Assembly: GCA_973895155.1 (NCBI GenBank)
Contig: OZ316898.1
Location: forward strand, 11,222,001 to 11,286,000
Source of the DNA: Marsupella aquatica
Lineage: Eukaryota; Marchantiophyta
Direction of reading: 5' to 3'
Length of the DNA: 64,000 nucleotides
The translations under genes were made by a program, and so were the position numbers. This document shows, piece after piece, positions 30,683-42,470 of the stretch. Numbering within the stretch: position 1 is the first letter of the stretch; each line of letters opens with the position of its first letter. The notes under the pieces were generated by a model that saw only the letters and a list, made by a program, of their open reading frames with translations, was not told the origin of the DNA and searched no databases.

Positions 30683-33600
30683 TTCATGAACAAAGTATTG
30701 TCATTTTTAGAATGTGATTCACGTCTAGTGAGTAACTGTAAATCCACAGCTGAAAGTTCTCGCCGAGAGTCCTGGCACTCTCAATTTAGATGAGCTGAAG
30801 TTATGGCGTTAACTTCAAATGCTTTCAGGTCGTCAGGATGTCGACCCGTGAGCGGTATATTGGTCAAGAGAATTTCGTAATCAGTTAGATCGACGACGAT
30901 GTGTCGTTGCTTGCTTCACTTAAGGAAACCTCAGCGATTCTGTTAGCCGAAGAGGTTGATTTAGCTAGGAAAAGGGAGAAATGTACTGCTAGTTCCAAGG
31001 TAAAATTCAGCAGCTGATCAATGTCAATAAGCGAGTTTTCGATTGGTCCGGGAATTTCAACGACAACGACAGATCGAGGGGCCTGAGAGATATCGACTCA
31101 GTCTAATTTGGCGTTCAGAGCTCTATATATCAGGAGCCTCAGGCAGCCTGCACCGTTTCGGTGAGATTCGAAGGATGGGACGTGGACGTAACTCTCATCA
31201 ACGAAGTCAGGAGTTTCTGCATGCTGCTTTGTAATTGTAGGAAATTTTCTTTCCAAATTTCTTAGGTGGTGGTCCTTTCTGGCCAGTGAAATATGTTGTA
31301 TTCAAACTTTGGCCAATCATTTCAACCTGATGGTGAAACTATTGTATAGGGGGCTTATAGAAACTTATCTCCTTTGAACATTCGAGCATTTCAAATTCAC
31401 TAAGTTGCTAGGGAAGATCCCTCTTCTCTGCGTTATATCTACATGTCGCCTCACAACTATTATATAGAGTAAGAGTTTCACGGCGGCATGCATTCCGATT
31501 GGTAGGATCGGTTTCGAGCGACTCAGCAAACTAGAGTCCCCCAAGCCTGCGAAACGAAGAAACGGATGCATAATAAAGATCTTGAAGACGATTGCTTTTT
31601 GAGATTCAATTCAACCTCGCTGCTGCTCTTGTAGTCTTCGGTAGGAGTTGTTTGGATCATCCACTGAGCACGACTGGGACAATTTTGTGTTGGTCGTCCC
31701 TGCTGACATGAATGCGCGTTGGAGCTTTGATGTTGACTCTGAGGGCTGTTATCCCCTATAATTCCAATATTTGAAGCGTGCATATGGTACATACAGCATT
31801 TTAAGAGTCGAGAGTGTACAAGTTACAGCATTGTGAGCGACTCCATGAGGAGTCACAATCATTTTCGGAAATCTCTCTAAATTTGACTAGGGAATGACGG
31901 CATCGACACTCTCGAGAGTCTTCAACGGCGACGATCCCTCATGTTGCAGGCCAAGGCAATTTTTCGTTCCCATATGGTTCGCAAGCGACGGCGCGGAGAG
32001 ATCTCCTCGGTTGGACTCTCCTCAGCTTCAATTGAATTGAAATTCTTCGCGTAATGCAGTTGTACTACAGTAGAAGGATAAAATTCTGAACAACCTTCCC
32101 GCATTAAGTGTCTCGCATGAGCGGGCAAGCCTTAGGCTTCGATCCACAAACTCAATATGCGCTGATTACATTACGTAAGTTGGCCATTGGCTCCCGGATA
32201 GCCGTCGTACCCTCTAGCTACCACTGAAAATACTCGTCCGTGAGCTCTCGTCAGAGTCTGCCGTGGAGTTCTACGCGCTTTTCTATCGCCTGCATATATA
32301 CTTCGAAATATTCTGTCGAACAGTTAACCTCTATTGCACATTGTGCGCTCATAAGAATTGAGGTAGAAGGGATCCCGGTACGAGTATGTGCTCGTGCAGA
32401 CGTCACCGGCTGCTTCATATAATCATGTACCGACGATGAATGTATGAACTCGTGTTCCTGATAAAGTCTTGCCTTTGAAAAACTTTGTCGATGTCGAAAC
32501 AAACCATTGAAGTCACAGCGATTGGCCGACCAAACTAAGGACACCTGGGAAAGGGGCAAGAAACGGCAACGGTCTTCGCTGAGGATTGAACATTCTAAAG
32601 TTCTGGCATGAGTTGACCACTGTGTGACTGGATCCATCCGTGTGGCTCTGTAAAGCTGTATTAGTCAGTTTTGTCCACAGGCTTGTGTCCATTCTACGGA
32701 TTGTAGGTAGTCCATTAATGCGGATGTAGTGTGCGTGCACGAATGTACATCTAAGACTCTCGAAATCATGAGCTGTTGATTGCATCACTCTGAGACTGTC
32801 TGAAACCCCAGAGACTCAGGAGACGGATGTCTAGTATTCCCCCAGATGTGGCAGAACAAAGTCTGAACTCAAACTGTAGAGCTGATACGGGAGTGCCTTC
32901 AAGATTAGATATTGTTCAAAGAGATTGTGCAAACACGAAGAACGAGCGATGGGATGGTTGGCCTCAACATGACTTAGCTTTGAGCCTGATCCAGTGGGGC
33001 TGGCGTGGCGAGGTGAATTTCTCCTTGCTTTCAGCGTAGATCTGATACTCTTCCTACATCAGGGGTCATCTCGGTCAGTAGGACTCAATCGAGGTAAGAG
33101 ACCCGCGTGCATCGCAACGCGTACAAACTTGTAGGGTCTTGGACGAGACAAATAATGCGACTATCGTAAACGATGCAGGGAGAAAGTCTGAATTTAGCGA
33201 AAGATGATGAACTTCAGAAGGTGACAATGAGAAAATCAACCGTACCGTGTCCATAAATACTGCTACCGTAGGCACGTCTCGGCCGGAAATTTGTCCATGA
33301 AAACACCCTATTGTGTCGCCATGTCTCGGTTTGCCTTCAAGTTTAGATCAGTTCCTCTCAATCAAGAGAGATCTTCCCGTAGCAGGTTGTCAACGAAATG
33401 TTTGCTACGGTTGTTTGTCCCAAGAACTCCGTCTGGAAAATGGCCAGTTGTTCCATATATCGATGTGCAATCATGTAAAGCAGCTAGTGCCTACGCCGAC
33501 CTAACATTCTTTGTCCCAATTCTGAATTAGATTTGTGGTACACTGTAATCACCTGGATTAATTTTATCTATGGCTGGCTTCTTTTCACAAGCTTCCTGTA

Positions 33601-35530
33601 GAATGGAGGGTAAACGCCAACGTGGTCAATTTGTGGACGGTTATCCATTGTTGACAACAACTTTTAGGGAACCAGAACCTTTTGCAGACGAGCGCTTCGA
33701 TCTGAAGAAAGGAATTTACGAATTACCTCACAGTATACCTTAACAGAAAGTCTACTCTGATAAGGCAATGCTGTCAAAGGCATTCGTGCAAGTGATCCGG
33801 ACTGAAACAGGCCTAGTAAGTTACTGATTACGTGCATCTAGCGAATGGGAGCCTCGAGTTCTCAGCCTTGACGTACACTAACGGCAATTGTGACCTTACG
33901 GTTTGAAAGTGAAGCTTTACTGACTTCTGGTCCAGAAAGGATCCAATCTCTACAACTGGCAAAACCAAACACACATTAAAGCTTCAGCTCCGTACCTTGT
34001 TTAGTGCAGCAAGTTACTGTCCAGTCTTTCCGTAAGCAATGCACAAGTTGTGATCGATATTGCGACGGGCCTCGTCTACCTATATAGGTTGTGTAAGACA
34101 TAGTGACATGTAACTTTGGAGGGTTCGTTATGAGCACGGAAACAGAATGAAAGCACAGTCGGCACCTGTCACCCTTTGAAGCATTTCGCCGAAACAAGGA
34201 AAACTTCTTTGTGACAGCATTCACCGTTTTGCTGAAGGATTCATTGGAGTCATACGGGGCATTATGACGAGATATTTCAACCTCCGTCTCGTTGGTCTAC
34301 TCCTGCATATTTACCTCTGATGACGCATTGCATTGCAGAAGAGACAACCTACCAGACAGCATCATTATAGGCAGACAATCGCGAGCTGGTGCAGCAGTCA
34401 TTGCTCGCACCTTGACTTAGGCAATAAATATTGCGGCCAAATGTACAGACTTGGAGAGGTACGACGTCAATCAATTGCCTCGCTCCCAAATCCCGGTCGA
34501 TCTTCCAGGCCAATTCCTAATGAAGACTGAGCGATCAAAGAAGTGCCAATTGCAGAAGATGCGTTGAGGTTCATTATGTTCGCTAAGACTCCTTCAACGG
34601 AAAACCCCGTTGTAGCTAGCAACAACATGACTTCATCCCGACAGCCAGGAACTTTCTCAGCATTCACTGCTTTTAATTATTTGCTCCAACAACTAACCGC
34701 CGTATTCGAATGAAGCATACGGAAGTTAAAGCCCACTATTTACTGTAGAAGTTCCTTGAATGAGTTCGATCGGTCAAATGTCAAACAACTCTCCACGGAT
34801 CCACCTCTACACCTCTCAGTCTTTGTAATCTCTGGATTGACAGACAGACATTCTTTCACATGTTCTCTCGTCATCTTCGAACCTATTGCTGCGCAGGTGA
34901 AAGGCCTCGAACGCCCCGACCCCGACCCCGACCCCACTAGCTTCTTCATCAACACTCGGCCTTGCTTCCAACACATCAGCAGCATGTGGGCTTGTGCTCT
35001 TTCGCCCGGTGCAGGGCCCTAGTCGCAGCGCATCTCACTGGGTGAGCTTTTCTAAAAATCCGCCATGACACCCAGAACCGAGCACATGATCCACATTAAG
35101 GCTCCGGCTCACTGGTTCCACCACAATTCCACATTATTGCCTCTTCACCCAATTCGACATTATTGCCTCTTCGATTCCAGGACACCCTTGCTTGGTGGAT
35201 AGAGGCGACCTTGGCTACCGACTTACATGACCGAGCGAACAGCGATTTTCGGGGGGGGGGGGGGGTCTGAGACATCGTTGCTCGGTCTCAAACATTGTTG
35301 CTCGCGAAGGAAAAGCATCGTAGTCACAAACGGTCGATGCTCGAGTTTGGAACATGCAGTTGTCTCTTTACCAATTTAATCTGTAATCTTGAACAAAATG
35401 CTTTAATTGCAACCGAAGGAAACTGTGACTGATGAAAAAACCATTTAATTGATTCGATAGAAAGACAGCTTTGGACTTGTTAGCAGTATATTAAAGCTTT
35501 GTAACATGAAATTCAAAGATCTGGAGCCTT
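30683..35530. other. 4.8-kb gene-free, transposon-poor stretch downstream of TCP
   Basis: Base composition is more even than in the transposon-rich parts and open frames never exceed 128 codons (32251-32637, minus), none with recognisable motifs. Small repeats: a cccga pentamer at about 34915-34937, a duplicated 24-bp unit (cacattattgcctcttc) at about 35131-35175, and a G14 run at about 35250. It may include the TCP 3' UTR, regulatory DNA or non-coding RNA, but nothing in the sequence decides this. Confidence 0.4.
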
Positions 35531-35590
35531 GTTAGTAAGATTTCATATCTTTGAAGGTCTGTTAGACAAAGGATATGAAATCTTACTAAC
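35531..35590. ncRNA. Near-perfect 60-bp hairpin, possible small-RNA precursor
   Basis: gttagtaagatttcatatc at 35531 is followed after a loop of about 13 bases by gatatgaaatcttactaac ending at 35590. The stem has about 23 pairs with one extra base. A stem of this size could give a microRNA or siRNA, but it could also be a tiny foldback transposon. There is no match I recognise to a known microRNA. Confidence 0.35.
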
Positions 35591-37879
35591 AGACGAACAC
35601 CACCCAAGCTTTATTAAGTAACATCCCAAAGAAGACAGTGCGCGTAGCATGTTACTAGGGGTTTCAAAAGTTTGGAACCCATCATTTTATATAGTTAGCG
35701 TCCTTTCCTCATGCCATTGATATCTGCACAGCCCCGATGTGGCGTTACTGGTTGATGCTTGACACAGCCAGGCTGCCTAATTGATGTCCAACCTGTTAAA
35801 TTTGCATCCTAAAACATGTTATACCCATTGCCACACATTCATCAACCAAGCCACTAGGTCTGGTGAAGAGTTGGTGTGTGTGTCGGGTGGGTCCCATACA
35901 AATCTGCTCCGAATGAAAATCAAGCATAAAAAATGTTTTATGATCCATATCATAGAGTTTGTATCAAAGGCCAAACATTGATTGACCATGAAGGGCACCG
36001 AATTCGACAGTCCCGTGGAAGGTCAACACGATTGTCAAGTAAATTAATGCTAGGTTTATGAGAGAGCATCCTCCCCTCACAATCATTCTTAGAGCATGAT
36101 ACTCGCTTCTGATCACCCCTTGGTGTAAAACAAGAGGGAGAATCTTCTGGTCATCATGGTCTCCAGTATTAGTAAAACCATTTACTACACTCTTAATAAA
36201 ACCATTTATTACACTCTTTGTAGTATTTAGTGTCACCAAAACAATTAGTGTGACACACACTAATTAGGGGTAGCTCTAGATTTTTGGTCAAGTGACACTA
36301 TTTACCTCCACCCTAAATTTTGGAAAATATATTAATATATTGAAAATATTGATAATTAGAGGTGACAATGTTATTACTCCAAAGTTATCCAAATTACCAA
36401 TGACATCTCTTTGTGTGTATGTTTTTAGAAAGTTCCTTTGTGTTTTACCTTGTCAGTCTTTGTGAAAGTAGGTTGATAGATTTATAACATGTTGGGAATT
36501 AATGGATTGGTAGTCATAGTTGGATTTGCCAGCACAAGGGAAAGAGAATCAAGACTATGTCAAAATGTCACTGGTAATTAATCTGCATCTTGTTTGGCTT
36601 ATCCTCACTGCATTTCAAAAAATGATAAATGAAGACCCAAAAAATGTGGGGACTGGGGCATGGGGCACATCTGGGAAATTGATAAATCCAAGCAAACACG
36701 AGGACAAACTTTGATTTTTGACATTGGCAAGGGACTCTGTAGCTGAGGTGAACAGTTCTATTGACAGACATGACATGTCTTATGCACAAAATTCAATGAT
36801 AAACACCTGTTTGTCTCTAAATGTCAATGGTTTACAGTCTGAAAATTAACTTACACCTGAGCTTCAGAATATCATGATAGCAAAGTATCGAGTGAATGTT
36901 TAAGGGAGTCAAGTTGGCCTTGACATTGATGCTACTATTGAAGTGGCTCATGATATTAGTGAACCAGGTGAGGAGCCAGCTCAACCCTCTTCTCTTGGGG
37001 CTGTACGTCGTCTTGCAAAGATGAGACACATGAGACAGATTGTAGGAGATTGAAACGAATGTTAGTTTGTAGCTTATGTGAGAGAACATGTGCTATTCAT
37101 AGTTGATCGAAGTGAATCAAACAGATCTTGTTTGCTCAATGTGGTTCAAGAGTACCCCAAACTGCAAATGTGAGGAGCCTGAGTTATAATTTTCTGAAGT
37201 TTGCTCAATATTTGAGTAGTATATGGAAGGAGGTTATAAGTTTCTAAAGTTTTCTCAATGTTTGAGTAGTAAAATTTGTAAATTGTAATCAAATATTGTG
37301 CGCATTTTTTAATTTCTTCTAAGCAACTTTTAACTATTACTCTTTGTTTTTAACTTTAAATGTGTGTGACACTATTTAACTTGTGACCACAATTAGTGTC
37401 ATACTATATTAGTGTCACACACCCTAATTACCATCACTTATTTCAAATACAACCTCAGAGTAATTAGAGTGTGTGAGACTAAATAGTTTAAAGAGGGGCT
37501 GAAGGCAGCTTGACTTAAGGCCCTCGAGATTTTTCACACAGAAATTACACATGTGTAAATTGCCACCTTCAGTTAGACATGGGCCCTTCCGGTTTCTAAC
37601 AGTCAGTTGGAATCTAAAACAGAAGATTGTTTTTCGCTTTTTGTCAAGGCAATAAAAGTCATTTGGTACAGACTCTCTTTCCAATGCTGGCCATCATTTT
37701 CTGTTTTAGTTTTTTGTTGGGGAAGGGGGGTGTGCTTCCTTAGTTTGGAGATAACTTCTCGGTTAAGCTTCTATATGATAATTGTGCCAAAGAGAGAATA
37801 ACAGTTGCATTGATGGGTTGATTTTTGTTACAACTCAAGCCATTCATTGGCCCCTTCAATGAAATGACTACAAACTCGG
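35591..37879. other. Gene-free stretch with repeated AGTGTCAC words
   Basis: Words such as ttagtgtgacacacactaat (about 36246) and attagtgtcacacaccctaa (about 37409), and a direct repeat gtgacactattta (36291 and 37368), bracket about 1.1 kb. It may be another degenerate element. There is no supported gene. Confidence 0.35.
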
Positions 37880-38477
37880 GGGTTTCATTTTCACAAAAAT
37901 GGCACATCACGTGCGACAAAATATAGGGTTGTTTTATTAAATTGGAGGGAGGACTTAAGAATTTTTGTAGAAGAACAATAGGGTCATTGAAATCCAATTT
38001 TGAGATTTATAAGAACATTAGGGTCTTTCTCATGTCCTTCTCTGCCCCTCCTCGGCTGATTGGGTTTGGTGCGTCCTTCTCCACTAGTGGTTTTATCGGT
38101 CTGTTCCTATCAGTTCTTCTCCAGTTTGGGGTTCCTCCTCTCCCTCGTTGGCTTGCCCCTCCTCTAGGCAGTCAGGATGGGTGTGTTCCTCCCATTATTT
38201 CTCTAGGGGTGCTCCTTCTCTCAGCCCCCTATTAATCCCCTTCTCTCCTTCTCTCCAGGAAGTTGTTTTCTCTTTCGCCAGTTTCTCATGAATAAAGTTC
38301 CCAAGGCCTCCGTCCTTCCCATTAACAAATTAAAAGCACATTAGGGTATTTTTAATCAAAATTTTGGAATATTCCAACTTTATAGGGGTTAATTTTTTTT
38401 AATTCTTACATTTTAGGGGGTCTGAGGCCTAAAAACGTCGCAGGTGATGGGGAGGTCTCCATATAGTGAGACCCCCC
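37880..38477. mobile_element. Second copy of the 23027-type element, disrupted by a retroposon
   Basis: Colinear with 23320-23590: cacatcacgtgcgacaaaa, gttgttttattaa, aatccaattttgagattta, and after the insertion ttggaatattccaacttta, then the right arm ggcctaaaaacgtcgcaggt to atatagtgagacccccc. The left arm is missing or too diverged to see. A 313-bp retroposon sits at 38025-38337. Confidence 0.7.
38025..38337 (+). mobile_element. Retroposon insertion with target duplication and natural empty site
   Basis: acattagggt is duplicated at 38015-38024 and 38338-38347. The body is C/T-rich and ends with gaataaagttcccaaggcc and an A-rich tail (aacaaattaaaa). The related element at 23027-23590 has the uninterrupted site (gcattagggttcttataac at about 23440), so the insertion boundaries are well fixed. 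It resembles the insertions at 13599 and 42219 in its composition and 3' end. Confidence 0.75.
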
Positions 38478-38860
38478 AGATTACAAACATGACTCAGAAC
38501 TCACAAGGATCAACTGGGGTGTAAATTTGTTGACCGAACTCAACCGAGGAGAGTTAAGTTCAGGCAGGAATGGCCAAGGTCAACCTGAGGCACTGCCACA
38601 AACTTTTTTTTCGATATTTTCTGAGTGATAAGCACAAACTGACTGGACGGGAGAAGGCCAGATTAGCATAAAGAACCCACAAGGGTATCACATGCACAGC
38701 CTGCCTAATACGACCAAGCAGCCCACCTAAACATCCTGGTCATCCTAATTGATTAGGTAAGTCCACAAGATTTATGTACCATATTTCAATATGAATGAAA
38801 GGATAGGCAAAGGTACACTAATGGCCCGGTTTGACTTTGCCCGTCAAATTGGGGGATTTT
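38478..38860. other. No recognisable gene
   Basis: Intergenic sequence; nothing supported. Confidence 0.4.
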
Positions 38861-38879
38861 TGCCATAAAACCATAAACC

Positions 38880-39090
38880 CTTAAACCCGGTTGCCCATTC
38901 TCCCCGAGTCGGAGTCGGTCTGGGTGTGAGGGTCGATTAGGGGTGGCCCAGGCCGGGTTCAGGCCGGATGTTTAGGGAGTTCGGGATGGGTTCGGGAGGC
39001 TGGGTCCAGGCCGTGTTTGGGCGGGGTCCGGGTGGGGTCCCAGGCGGGTCGGGAGCCGGGTCGGGGACCAGGGGCGTCCGGGGGAAGAAT
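38880..39090 (+). repeat. G-rich low-complexity block
   Basis: A run of variants of gggt(c/t)ggg, caggccggg and gtcgggagccgggtcgggg. Many runs of three or more G lie on the plus strand, which could fold into G-quadruplexes. Open frames across it are artefacts of the bias. Confidence 0.55.
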
Positions 39091-39267
39091 ATACTTCAAA
39101 CTGGCCATTTTGGGATTATCATTTGACGGTTTTACATGCCCGACAAACAATGAACATGTCCATCAGGGTAAATCTAATGGAGAATATTTGATTCATCAAA
39201 AACCATATCCGGCACTGTACATGCGTTCAACTTACTGTCGTCTACCTAGTCAGAAGAACTTATGAAG

Positions 39268-39425
39268 TAGATATTACTGAAGGTGAAGCTTCTTCAAAGG
39301 CACTGACCAAGTGAGAGTGAATTAGATATTTCTGAAGGTGAAGCTTCTGCAAGGGAATAGAGCAAGTGAGATTTTAGATATTTATGAACGTGAAGGTTCT
39401 GCAAGGGAAATGAGTACAGTAAATG
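39268..39425. repeat. Three tandem 52-55-bp units
   Basis: tagatatt(a/t)ctgaaggtg begins at 39268 and 39323 and, as tagatatttatgaacgtga, at 39375. Each is followed by aagcttct(t/g)caa-like text. It is a short diverged minisatellite. Confidence 0.6.
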
Positions 39426-41765
39426 ACTTCGAGATCGCTTTGTTGCGTACATTTGCGCACTGTGCATAGCTTTCACGAGTAGGGTACAGTCCTCCTGTAC
39501 ATAATTGCATGCGGGTTTATGTCAAGGACGGGGACTCTTTCGGTGAGAGAGAGTACGGGACCTCCCAATACAGTACAGTACAGCGATCTTCATAAACCAG
39601 CATTCCAGACAAAGCTGTTCTAGTGTTCTGTGTCGAGTGGTACAGCCTGATTGATATTTGCAAATTGAAACGAAAGCATGCGATCAGCCCCTCGTCTCCG
39701 AAACATAATCTGATCCATTCAATCGAAACTGTTTTCGAATGCAGTAACTCGATGCTGACGCATTCTATCGAAGCAATTTCAAACCACTATCACTGCTACT
39801 CTACTACGGCAGCGCAGAAGATCGGATCATACTTGGTGGAAGGAAGCTTTTCCTTGACAGTTAATCAATGAATTTATCGCTGTGGGCAACAACGTGTCGA
39901 CTGTCTCCTGCTGCTGACTGGGATATAGCAATCATGATGACCCGAAAATCCAGCGTACCAGTGTTCCGTCAATTTCGACATGAGAGCCTACTGCAACTCC
40001 TGAGGACATGACTCTCACTCTAAGATCACCCATTCACCAAAGGTAAATGCTACATCTCATATATACGGTATCTCTAGGTATGTTGACCGTAATGGTGTAG
40101 TAGTGCCGTAGTGGGTATCAACCGTGGCAACTTCGAAGCTTGCAAAGTAGCAATGCTAGCGTATACTGATTATTATTCCTTGTCTCGGTTTGGTGGCCAT
40201 TCGTTTCTATTGTGGACTATTCTGACAACACGTCAGGCTGCGGCGGAATGAGAAGAGATTTTCGACAAGACAGTACCCTATTACCATCATTCTTATTCTG
40301 TCACTCGCCACATTCCGCGTGTGGGTCTGCACGAGACACAAAAGCATGATAGCACAGAACCAAGGGAGGACTGGCTGTCTCGTTCGTTCGTTCGTTCCCA
40401 TCGCAAGCGACGCGGGCTCCACAGTGACGGAGGGGTCCAATCGGAGTGGTGACGAACTTACATCTCCAGAGGAGACCGAAGTCTCCGGACCGAATGGAGG
40501 TCCCCATCGCCTTTAAGGCTTGAAATCTCCCAGAATTTTGGCTCCGTCTGCGTGGGTCAGTCAATCAGTCAGTCAGTCTTTGTGAGCTTCGCATGTGACA
40601 TGCCTGCGAGGGAAACAGCTTGCGACCTACACTAATGAGATTGCGACTGGAGAAAGAAAAGAAACGAAAAGAAAAGAAAACCAGATTTCGATTGGATCTT
40701 CTTTGCATGGGTACCACATCCGAATCTACAGTACACAGTTCACATAAATCTGAATCTTGTCTGGAGCTGGGAAAATAAGCCTGGGTAGATCAGAATGTTT
40801 ACGATACAGCTCGAATAGACCACTTTACACTTTCGCTGGGTTCTGTCTCCTGGACGTCTCTTTTATATATATATTAGACGCGTCTCTTCTACTTTTGCAG
40901 TTTAATATATATAATAGACCACTGCCACCCGATGTAGTGTTTCATGTGTTGGTTGAAGAATTGGAAGCCCCCGTGTACCTTAAGGTTGGTCTTTGAAACC
41001 CTCATGGACCACATTTCCCCCAAAAAATAGAGTGTAATTGTAATAGCATGATATTCACTAATTCAAATTTTAAAAAAGTTTTGGGGATATGATAAAGATT
41101 AGACAAGTACACTTCCATCAAAGTGATACTGAATTTTTGGTCATTTTGGTGGAGCTGAGGGGTAAGTTCCATTAGATTAATATTTGTGTTAAAATTAAAT
41201 ATTGGAGTTTGTGATTTTTTTGTGTCTCCTCCTTCTCTAGTTCCCTTCCAGGAGCACAAGTAAAAATTATTTTAAGAACTCATTAGTACACAGGAGCATG
41301 GGACGTACGGGACCGGGTACTTATGAGACTCCTGTCTGACCTTTGAGAAGTCATAAGTACAGGTCCAACATAGTGGTCCATCCTGGCTTCAGTTTTATTG
41401 GTTGAAACTGAAATAGTACTTTATATTTAGTCTTCTAATTAAATGGTCACACTTTTGAGTCTCAAAAGCTGCTAGATCTTATGCATGCTTTGTAACTTGC
41501 ATGTCAAACTAGCCATTAAGTACATTATTATGTCCCAAAGCCCAATGCTTAGGGGTGATGTTTTTTGGCTATAAAGAAAAAGCCCCATGGTTAGGGGTGA
41601 TGGCTTTTGGCTATAAAGAAATGACAGAATTTTTCTTGAGTCGCAGGCCTGGTAGTGTAAAATTGTAATTTCAATAGCCTTTACAATGACTTATGGTCAA
41701 GGCATATGATCATTCATGGAATATGAATTTGGGAGACAGTAGATTATTCTGTCACTAGCCTTAAC
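39426..41765. other. Gene-free stretch
   Basis: Contains short simple repeats only: gttcgttcgttcgttc near 40380, tcagtcaatcagtcagtc near 40557, and a duplicated 46-bp unit ending ttttggctataaagaaa at about 41550-41625. No coding signal. Confidence 0.4.
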
Positions 41766-41812
41766 ATGGTAGCTACGGTACAACACTTTTTAGGTTCGAG
41801 ACCCCTGCTATT
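41766..41812 (+). mobile_element. tRNA-like head of a SINE or tRNA relic
   Basis: tggtagctacgg resembles an A box and ggttcgagacc (41793-41803) matches the RNA polymerase III B-box consensus exactly, about 25 bases downstream. No cloverleaf can be drawn, so it is not a functional tRNA. The 3' end of the element is not visible. Confidence 0.4.
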
Positions 41813-41962
41813 AGCACTACCAATGGTTATGGGTTGAATTTATTACATTGTGGTGAATAACGGTCACCACTAGCTTGCATGTCCATTGAGGAGAACCTTA
41901 CTGTCTAATCTTAAAGGCTTTTGGTCACAAAACAGTCTCTCCAGCATCCTCTGGACTTGATG

Positions 41963-42160
41963 GTCTCCAAAGATATTAAGGACTTGACCAGGCCCTTAGA
42001 CAATCAGCCATTAGAAATTCAAAATATTGTCTCCAAAGATATTAAGGACTTGACCAGGCCCTTAGACAATCAGCCATTAGAAATTCAAAATATTGTCTCC
42101 AAAGATATTAAGGACTTGACCAGGCCCTTAGACAATCAGCCATTAGAAATTCAAAATATG
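41963..42160 (+). repeat. 66-bp unit repeated three times without change
   Basis: The unit begins gtctccaaagatattaagga at 41963 and returns at 42029 and 42095. The copies are identical as far as I can read. Because 66 is divisible by three, a plus-strand frame (to 42166) reads the same 22 residues three times (VSKDIKDLTRPLDNQPLEIQ and two more). No other feature suggests that it is translated. Identity implies a recent expansion. Confidence 0.85.
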
Positions 42161-42206
42161 CAGTGAGTCTGCAGCAATTGTAGTCTGGTCCGCCTCTGCT
42201 AAAACA

Positions 42207-42470
42207 GCACCACTACTTTTCTTCAAATTTTTTTAAAAATACGTGTTTATTAGAGAAGCCACCGCAACAAGACCAGCAAGGCAGGCAACAAACCACACAG
42301 AGGGCACATATAGCCCAATCGGCGACTAAACGCCAAAAAGCATCCCAACAGTACACTAGGTCACCTCCTAAAGACTGGCCAAGCCAAGGGGGGAGAAAAC
42401 AAAAAACCAATAACACAACAGGCAAACAAGACACCTCCCACCAGCAAAGGGGAGAATGGCACCACTACTT
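42207..42470 (-). mobile_element. Retroposon insertion, minus orientation, with target duplication
   Basis: gcaccactactt occurs at 42207-42218 and 42459-42470. Read on the minus strand, the 240-bp body is T/G-rich and ends with taataaacacgtatttttaa and an A-rich tail, so the 3' end lies at the low-coordinate side. An AATAAA signal, an A-rich tail and a 12-bp target duplication support retroposition. The 73-codon frame across it is not credible. Confidence 0.75.

Noticed and set aside
36904-37053. Short open segment with an acidic, protein-like translation
   Set aside because: It has no Met, is bounded by stops, has no recognisable family and sits in a possible transposon relic.
41963-42160. 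CRISPR-like array
   Set aside because: The units are head-to-tail with no unique spacers and the genome is a plant, so it is a minisatellite.
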